DNA of 9,956 nucleotides from an uncultured Oscillochloris sp. (GTDB taxonomy: Bacteria > Chloroflexota > Chloroflexia > Chloroflexales > Chloroflexaceae): contig CAIRFY010000406.1 of the NCBI GenBank assembly GCA_903877945.1, positions 1 to 9,956 of the forward strand, read 5' to 3'. Below the pieces are notes generated by a model. That model saw only the letters and a program-made list of their open reading frames with translations, did not search any database and was not told where the DNA came from. Both the position numbers and the translations under genes were made by a program. Positions 1 through 4,659 of this stretch are shown here, piece by piece; position 1 is the first letter of the stretch, and every line of letters begins with the position of its first letter.

Positions 1-1
1 A

Positions 2-2854
2 GGTGATTGCACAATGCAAGATGCACAATGCACAATGCACAATGCAGAGTCAGGTGATAGTATTTGGAATCAGGTTTCACTCGTTGACCTGAGTAATAAC
101 GAGGAAACCCCAGGCAGCGATGACCCGTTTTTGCATTGTGCATTGTGCATTGTGCATTTTTTCCCCGCCGAACTCTTCGGCGGGCAGTTCCGCCGCCTGG
201 TGGCCGACATCGTCGCCCGCCTGCGGGCCGGTGAGCGGGTGGTCGCCGTGACCTCGCAGGCTCCCCGGCTCCAGGAGTTGGTAGAAGAAGGGCTGAGGGC
301 TGAGGGCGAAAAGCTGAGGGTGGGGGACTCAGCCCTCAGCCCTCAGCCCTCAGCCTTTACGTCAATCCACGGTGCGCTGGAAGCTGGCTGGCGGCTGCCC
401 ACCCTCGGATTGACCCTCTACACTGACGCTGAGATCTTTGGTGTGCGCCAGCGCCGCCCGCTCTCCGAGCACCGCCGCAGAACCCGCAGCGCCGAGGATC
501 GCGCCGCCTTCCTGCGCGGGCTCAAGGTTGGGGATTACGTTGTCCATATTGAACATGGCATCGCCGTCTACGAGGGCATGATCCGTCGTACTGTCGGCGA
601 GATCGAGCGCGAGTATCTGGTACTGCGCTACGCCGCCAGCGATAAGATCTATGTGCCGGTCGATCAGATCGACCGGGTGGCCCGCTATATCGGTGCGGGC
701 GATAGTGCGCCTACCCTCACCCGCCTGGGTACCCAGGACTGGGAGCGCGCCAAGCGCAAGGCCCGCGCCGCCGTCCAGGATCTCGCCCAGGATCTGCTGG
801 CCCTCTACGCCCAGCGCCAGACCAAGCGCGGATACGCCTTCACCTTCGATAACGAGTGGCAGCGCGAACTGGAGGGTTCCTTCCCCTATATCGAAACCGA
901 CGACCAGTTGCGCGCACTCACCGAGATTAAGGCCGATATGGAACACGATGTACCCATGGATCGCCTGATCTGTGGGGATGTCGGCTTTGGTAAGACGGAG
1001 GTGGCCCTGCGCGCCGCCTTTAAGGCCGTGCAGGACGGGAAGCAGGTGGCGATTCTGGTGCCCACCACCGTCCTCGCCCAGCAGCACTTTGACACCTTCT
1101 CCCGGCGCATGGCCGCCTTTCCCGTCATCGTCGAGATGCTCTCGCGCTTCCGCTCGCCTAAGGAGCAGGATGTCATCTTGAAGGATCTGGCCCGTGGGAA
1201 AGTTGACATCATCATCGGAACTCACCGTATTCTGAGCAAGGACGTCTCCTTCAAAGACCTGGGCTTGGTGGTGGTGGACGAGGAGCAGCGCTTCGGGGTG
1301 CGCCACAAAGAGCGGCTCAAGCATCTGCGCGCCGAAGTTGATGTCCTCACCCTCACGGCCACACCTATCCCGCGTACCCTGCACATGGCGATGGCGGGCA
1401 TCCGTGACCTGAGCGTGATCGACACTCCGCCCGAGGATCGCGTGCCGATCAAGACCTACGTGCTGCCCTATGACGAGTCGCTCATCCGCGAGGCGATCCT
1501 GCGCGAGCTTGAGCGTGAGGGTCAGATCTACTTCGTGCATAACCGGGTGCAGAGCATCTACCATGTGGCGAACCATCTGCGCAACATCGTGCCCGAGGCC
1601 AACGTGGGTGTGGGCCACGGTCAGCTTGCTGAGCGCGAGCTTGAACGGGTGATGCTCGACTTCTTCGAGGGTCGCCACGATGTGCTGGTCTGCACGACGA
1701 TCATCGAGAGCGGACTGGACGTACCCAACGCCAATACGATCATCATTGACGACGCCACCAACTACGGCCTGGCCCAGCTCTACCAACTGCGTGGGCGGGT
1801 CGGGCGCTCGGCCAACCGGGCCTACGCCTACCTCTTCTACAAGCGCGACTGCGCCATGACCGAGGAGGCCCAGCAGCGCCTGGAGGCTATCCAGGAGGCC
1901 ACCGAGCTTGGCGCGGGATTCCGCGTCGCCATGCGTGACCTGGAGATCCGTGGGGCGGGCAACCTGCTCGGCGCGGAGCAGAGCGGCCACATCGCCGCCG
2001 TCGGCTTTGACCTCTACTCGCGGCTGCTGGAGCAGGCGGTGGGGCAACTCAAGGCTGATGGTGACAGGGTGACAGGGCGAGACGGTGACAGGGTGACACG
2101 GGGACAGGGGGACAGGGTGACACGGGGACAGGGGGACAGGGTGACACGGGGACAGGGTGACAGGGTGACACGGGGACAGGGTGACACGGGGACAGGGCGA
2201 GACGGGGACACGGGGACAGGGCGAGACGGGGACACGGGGACAAGGCGAGACGGGGACACGGGGACAGGGCGAGACGGGGACACGGGGACAGGTTCCGATG
2301 AGCGTGATGTTCTCACCCCGTCACCCCGTCACCGTATCACCCCGTCACCGTATCACCCCGTCACCCCGTCACCGTATCACCCCGTCACCCCGTCACTCCT
2401 CGTCAACGAGAAGGTACTCGTCGCCCCCCTCGTCACCCTCGACCTGCCGATGACCGCCTACTTGCCAACCGAGTACATCACCGACGAGATGGTGCGCCTG
2501 AGCGTCTACCAGCGTATGGTGGCCGCCGAGCAGATTGACGAGGTGCGCGGGCTGCGCCAGGAGCTTCAGGATCGCTTCGGCGACCCGCCGCTGCCAGCGG
2601 TACATCTGCTCACATGGCTCCATATCAAGGCTCTGGCGCTCCTGGCCGGCGTCACATCGGTGACGACGGTAGGCGATGAGTTTATTATCCGGCTGCCTAT
2701 CTTAGAGGAACAGGCCCGTGATCGCCTCCGTCGGCGCTATGGCCGAGACACCAGCGTAAAGGTTGGTCCGCAATTCATCCGCCTTGACCGGCGCATCCTC
2801 GGCGAGAAATGGAGTGAGAAGGTGATGGGTGTGCTGGAGGTGCTGGCGGCGTAG
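2..2854 (+). CDS. mfd: Transcription-repair coupling factor Mfd (5' end outside window)
   Basis: Mfd is an ATP-driven DNA translocase that removes RNA polymerase stalled at DNA lesions and recruits UvrA for nucleotide excision repair in the cytoplasm. The frame is open to the left edge, so the gene continues upstream; the ATG at 14 lies in repeat DNA and is unlikely to be the true start. Counting from that ATG, the CarD-like RNA-polymerase-interaction domain starts near residue 170 (VGDYVVHIEHGIAVYEG). Helicase motifs follow: Walker A GDVGFGKT (321-328), DEEQ box (422-425), TATP (448-451), TTIIESGLDVPNAN, and RGRVGRS (593-599). Next is the TRG-type stretch RGAGNLLGAEQSGHIAAVG. The TRCF C-terminal domain occupies about 800-946. 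The UvrB-like N-terminal modules are mostly missing because of the window edge. Three in-frame repeat inserts lie in linkers; all catalytic motifs are intact, so a working protein is expected. Confidence 0.96.
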   Translation, partial: GDCTMQDAQCTMHNAESGDSIWNQVSLVDLSNNEETPGSDDPFLHCALCIVHFFPAELFGGQFRRLVADIVARLRAGERVVAVTSQAPRLQELVEEGLRAEGEKLRVGDSALSPQPSAFTSIHGALEAGWRLPTLGLTLYTDAEIFGVRQRRPLSEHRRRTRSAEDRAAFLRGLKVGDYVVHIEHGIAVYEGMIRRTVGEIEREYLVLRYAASDKIYVPVDQIDRVARYIGAGDSAPTLTRLGTQDWERAKRKARAAVQDLAQDLLALYAQRQTKRGYAFTFDNEWQRELEGSFPYIETDDQLRALTEIKADMEHDVPMDRLICGDVGFGKTEVALRAAFKAVQDGKQVAILVPTTVLAQQHFDTFSRRMAAFPVIVEMLSRFRSPKEQDVILKDLARGKVDIIIGTHRILSKDVSFKDLGLVVVDEEQRFGVRHKERLKHLRAEVDVLTLTATPIPRTLHMAMAGIRDLSVIDTPPEDRVPIKTYVLPYDESLIREAILRELEREGQIYFVHNRVQSIYHVANHLRNIVPEANVGVGHGQLAERELERVMLDFFEGRHDVLVCTTIIESGLDVPNANTIIIDDATNYGLAQLYQLRGRVGRSANRAYAYLFYKRDCAMTEEAQQRLEAIQEATELGAGFRVAMRDLEIRGAGNLLGAEQSGHIAAVGFDLYSRLLEQAVGQLKADGDRVTGRDGDRVTRGQGDRVTRGQGDRVTRGQGDRVTRGQGDTGTGRDGDTGTGRDGDTGTRRDGDTGTGRDGDTGTGSDERDVLTPSPRHRITPSPYHPVTPSPYHPVTPSLLVNEKVLVAPLVTLDLPMTAYLPTEYITDEMVRLSVYQRMVAAEQIDEVRGLRQELQDRFGDPPLPAVHLLTWLHIKALALLAGVTSVTTVGDEFIIRLPILEEQARDRLRRRYGRDTSVKVGPQFIRLDRRILGEKWSEKVMGVLEVLAA
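8..157. repeat. Inverted heptamer tandem repeat inside mfd (insert 1)
   Basis: The left arm is tandem TGCACAA units (8-46) and the right arm is the reverse complement (132-157). Positions 21-46 and 132-157 form a perfect 26-bp inverted repeat around an 85-nt spacer. The spacer holds a second nested stem, 73-85 with 98-109, 12 bp with one bulged A. The element is translated in frame and lies just before the conserved FGGQFRRLVADI part of Mfd, probably at a domain junction. Confidence 0.9.
290..350. repeat. Inverted heptamer tandem repeat inside mfd (insert 2)
   Basis: Tandem GGGCTGA units at 291-307 pair perfectly over 17 bp with 332-348. The loop contains a further partial unit on each side, allowing alternative pairings. 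The element encodes about 21 residues between RLQELVEEG and TSIHGALEAGW of Mfd, where family members normally have a short variable loop. Confidence 0.85.
2063..2395. repeat. 24-bp minisatellite with inverted right arm inside mfd (insert 3)
   Basis: The left arm (2063-2302) is ten 24-bp units built from GACAGGG/GACACGGG words. They encode ten 8-residue repeats, first DRVTRGQG-type and then DTGTGRDG-type. The right arm (2315-2395) is built from the 8-bp word TCACCCCG and encodes TPSPYHPV-type 8-residue repeats. The two arms are imperfectly complementary. The array sits between LLEQAVGQLKA and LVTLDLPMTAYLP, the linker before the TRCF C-terminal domain, and adds about 110 residues. Confidence 0.92.
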
Positions 2855-2875
2855 CGGGGCGACACCTCGCCCCTA
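2852..2875. terminator. Shared hairpin between convergent genes
   Basis: GGGGCGA (2856-2862) pairs with TCGCCCC (2867-2873) around a CACC loop, and outer GTA/TAC bases (2851-2853, 2873-2875 region) can extend the stem. The mfd stop codon (2852-2854) and the stop codon of the opposing gene (2873-2875) lie at opposite ends of this hairpin. No T-run follows on either strand, so it is at best a weak bidirectional terminator; it could instead be a dispersed REP-type palindrome. Confidence 0.5.
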
Positions 2876-3469
2876 CAATCTACGGCGTGGAAACCGGAGC
2901 AGTGCGACCGCCAGCATCGCGGCTGCGACCAGGGGCCAAATCCATGCCAGATCGCCGGGGCCGCCGGGGCCGTACAGGGGTTCACGCGGCGTGATCGCGA
3001 TCAGCCGGTAGGGCGCGGTGGCGCGGGCGAGGGCGGCATCGCTCATGGCATAAGGGTTAAGCCCCATGAGCGGAGCCACAAACCCGCTGCCCTTGATCAC
3101 CTCGCGCAGCAGAGACAGGCGCGTCGGGTCGTCGTCGGGAAGTTCCTCGGCCCAGGCCGCCCAGCGCCCGCCGGGTAGCCAGATCTCAACCAGCGAGTTA
3201 GCCTGGATATTGCGGTACCAGTCGCTGATCGCCCCGAATCCAGCGGTAATGTACACGGTTTCGCCTACCTGCGCGTAGTTCAGCGGTGTGCGCCTCGCCA
3301 TGCCGCTCTTGCGCCCGGTGTGGGTCAACACCAGGTAGCGTCCGGTAAGCGCAGGTGCAAAGCTCAGCCAGGGGCCGAGGTTGAGCCGCCAGAGCAGCAG
3401 CATATAATGGTTGAAGAGGCGAAAGCCCTGGCGGAGCATCTGCTCTAGCGGGTTGTTTGGGGCAGACAT
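2873..3469 (-). CDS. Deazaflavin (F420)-dependent nitroreductase family protein with C-terminal membrane segment
   Basis: A 198-residue protein of the Ddn/F420H(2)-dependent quinone reductase family. Members bind F420 or a flavin in a split beta-barrel and reduce quinones, nitro compounds or related substrates; the substrate here cannot be told. Visible signatures are the cofactor-phosphate-binding region LVLTHTGRKSGMARRTPL (about 46-63), followed by GETVYITAGFGAISDWYRNI and the W-x-A-x-A/E-EL stretch. The N-terminal helix NHYMLLLWRLNLGPWL is typical of the group. Residues 174-191 form a hydrophobic helix followed by basic residues, a likely membrane anchor with the catalytic domain in the cytoplasm. 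AGAGG lies six bases before the ATG and supports the start. The gene is 24 bases after the HD-domain gene, so co-transcription is likely. The last codons (RRRL-stop) are formed by a TAGATTGTAG repeat word next to the shared hairpin. Confidence 0.85.
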   Translation of the reverse strand: MSAPNNPLEQMLRQGFRLFNHYMLLLWRLNLGPWLSFAPALTGRYLVLTHTGRKSGMARRTPLNYAQVGETVYITAGFGAISDWYRNIQANSLVEIWLPGGRWAAWAEELPDDDPTRLSLLREVIKGSGFVAPLMGLNPYAMSDAALARATAPYRLIAITPREPLYGPGGPGDLAWIWPLVAAAMLAVALLRFPRRRL

Positions 3470-3493
3470 AGAATACCTCTTTTATGATTATTT

Positions 3494-4144
3494 TTAATCA
3501 GAAAATTGGACGCCTATTTCGTGTCCGAGCTGGCGCAGAAATTCGCGCATAAAAACAGTGCGGCGTTCAGCCTCGGCGCGCCCGGCCTCAGTGGTCATCG
3601 TCTCTGCGAGACCGAGCAACTTGGTGAAAAAATGGTCAATTGACGAGGTGGTATCATTGGCCAGACGGCGCACCGGGAAGGGCTCGGCGGGGTCATAAAG
3701 CGGTCGTCCCAACTGCGCGCCGAGCATCAGACAGCGAGCAATGCCCACCGCACCGATGGATTCAAGCCGGTCGGCGTCCTGTACCACGCGGGCCTCAAGA
3801 GTGAGTGGGGCAATCCCAGCGGTGAAGCTGTGGGCGGCGATAGCGTGGGCTATACTAGGGATGAGCATCGGCGGGTAGCCAGACATCATCAGAAAGGCCG
3901 ACGCTGATGTGGCCGACATGGTTGATGCCAGCGGACGCTGCGGCGAGTCCTTGGGCACCGCCACGCAGTCGTGCAGCCAGGCGGCAGGGACGACCACATC
4001 CAGGTTGGCCCCGGAGATGGCGGCGAGGGTGCGAGCGTTGGCGACCACCCGCCGGATGTGTTCGCGGTCGTGGGCGGCGTCAGCGAAGACGTTAGTGGTG
4101 AGATAATCCGCAAAGCGCGGCTCCCAGGTTGTGAAGTCGATCAT
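3494..4144 (-). CDS. HD-domain metal-dependent phosphohydrolase, YedJ-like
   Basis: A 216-residue HD-superfamily protein. The family uses metal ions bound by His and Asp residues to hydrolyse phosphate esters, often of nucleotides; the substrate of the YedJ-like branch is not established to my knowledge. Metal-ligand candidates in order are H29 (DAAHDREHIRRV), H58-D59 (AAWLHDCVA), H104 (IAAHSF) and D122/D124 (VVQDADRLESIGAVGIAR). The complete set and spacing indicate an active, soluble cytoplasmic enzyme. Length is normal for the group. The ATG has no clear Shine-Dalgarno sequence, so translation may be weak or leaderless. It is the upstream gene of a probable two-gene unit with the nitroreductase-family gene. 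Confidence 0.88.
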   Translation of the reverse strand: MIDFTTWEPRFADYLTTNVFADAAHDREHIRRVVANARTLAAISGANLDVVVPAAWLHDCVAVPKDSPQRPLASTMSATSASAFLMMSGYPPMLIPSIAHAIAAHSFTAGIAPLTLEARVVQDADRLESIGAVGIARCLMLGAQLGRPLYDPAEPFPVRRLANDTTSSIDHFFTKLLGLAETMTTEAGRAEAERRTVFMREFLRQLGHEIGVQFSD

Positions 4145-4166
4145 GGGTACACTTTTCTGTCATGGC

Positions 4167-4215
4167 AGATTGTAGAGTGTAGATTGTACCTCATTCGTCA
4201 TCTATAATCTACAAT
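4167..4215. repeat. Short inverted AGATTGT heptamer repeat
   Basis: Three tandem heptamers (AGATTGT, AGAGTGT, AGATTGT) at 4167-4187 are followed, after a short spacer, by an inverted copy (TATAATCTACAAT, 4203-4215). This has the same architecture as the inserts in mfd. It lies just upstream of the HD-domain gene, and its right arm supplies the last codons and region of the stop of the antitoxin-like remnant. Confidence 0.7.
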
Positions 4216-4317
4216 AATGCGGATAGTGATTCGAGCTATCCCGCCGGGCAGCGGGGCCACCGGGCCACGGGTGCCTGCGGTGAAATCGTACTCCTCCTGG
4301 ATGTTGTCAGGTGTCAT
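4198..4317 (-). pseudogene. Truncated BrnA/CopG-like antitoxin remnant (39 aa)
   Basis: The 39-residue frame begins MTPDNIQEEYDFTAGTRG and continues to ARITIRI. An EYDF-x(3)-xRG start followed by an RITIR strand is what I recall from the N-termini of BrnA/CopG-type ribbon-helix-helix antitoxins. In intact members the RITIR strand is followed by acidic residues and two helices. Here the frame instead runs into the AGATTGT repeat, giving IVDYR and a stop. I read this as a 3'-truncated, probably non-functional gene. Its start overlaps the end of another small frame by 11 bases. Similarity is judged by eye only. Confidence 0.42.
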
Positions 4318-4480
4318 CTGTATTTTCGGCCTCACCGACCGTCTGTAGGATCTGCGCATAAAGCGCTGGACTGATGCAGTTTAGATTGGTCGATGTGATA
4401 GCGTGGTGCAACTCTGACATCGCCGTATGCAGCAGAATTATGGAGCCGTTCATGCCGTTCGCGAACGGGCCGTTCGGCAT
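4307..4480 (-). CDS. Small hypothetical frame overlapping the antitoxin-like remnant
   Basis: A 57-codon frame whose stop lies 11 bases inside the antitoxin-like remnant, an overlap common in toxin-antitoxin pairs. The N-terminus (MPNGPFANGMNGS) is encoded by the GAACGG palindromes and may not be native. Starting at the internal ATG at 4420 gives a 37-residue product beginning MSELHHAI. The C-terminal part (SPALYAQILQTVGEAENTDDT) has plausible codon use, but I do not recognise it. No ribosome-binding site is evident. It could be a decayed partner gene, a small protein, or chance. Confidence 0.25.
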   Translation of the reverse strand: MPNGPFANGMNGSIILLHTAMSELHHAITSTNLNCISPALYAQILQTVGEAENTDDT

Positions 4481-4516
4481 TCATGGTGTTCGCACGAACA
4501 CCCCACGAACGGGGTG
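4452..4516. repeat. Cluster of GTTCG/CGAAC palindromes
   Basis: Successive palindromes occur in 65 bases. CCGTTCGCGAACGG is perfect (4455-4468). ATGCCG (4452-4457) pairs with CGGCAT (4475-4480). GGTGTTCG pairs with CGAACACC (4485-4492, 4495-4502). CACCCC pairs with GGGGTG (4499-4504, 4511-4516). All but the outer stems share the GTTCG/CGAAC half-word. Possible roles are an operator array, a structured RNA or a repeat element. Confidence 0.6.
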
Positions 4517-4558
4517 GATGTTTCACATAGCGAGAAACTCGACATAATGGTGGCGATC

Positions 4559-4577
4559 TGCGTGGCCGCGCCACGCA
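4559..4577. repeat. Perfect 8-bp stem hairpin
   Basis: TGCGTGGC (4559-4566) and GCCACGCA (4570-4577) form a perfect stem around a 3-base loop. It directly precedes the terminator-like hairpin on the plus strand. Confidence 0.55.
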
Positions 4578-4578
4578 C

Positions 4579-4611
4579 AAAGGGGTCACGCTTCACCAGC
4601 GCGACCCCTTT
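4579..4611 (-). terminator. Probable terminator of the RCC1/PQQ gene
   Basis: AAAGGGGTC (4579-4587) pairs perfectly with GACCCCTTT (4603-4611). Read on the minus strand, it starts 48 bases after the stop codon at 4660. The T-run after the stem is only three bases, so termination may be partial. The stem is symmetric enough to act in both directions. Confidence 0.55.
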
Positions 4612-4612
4612 G

Positions 4613-4628
4613 CCCTCACATGTGAGGG
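4613..4628. repeat. Perfect 16-bp palindrome
   Basis: CCCTCACATGTGAGGG is a perfect palindrome with no spacer, one base from the terminator stem. It could be a dimeric regulator site or an extra hairpin. Nothing here identifies a binding protein. Confidence 0.5.
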
Positions 4629-4659
4629 GAGTACGGTCTGTCCGACAAATGAACCCTCG

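Noticed and set aside
362..2047. Long open frame of 561 codons on the minus strand within mfd
   Set aside because: It is a shadow of the conserved Mfd helicase frame, with no family resemblance and no ribosome-binding site.
4455..4516. GTTCG/CGAAC words considered as a LexA (SOS) box of the CGAAC-N4-GTTCG type
   Set aside because: The half-sites occur in the opposite order or with spacing of five, and the cluster is downstream of a gene rather than in front of a repair gene.
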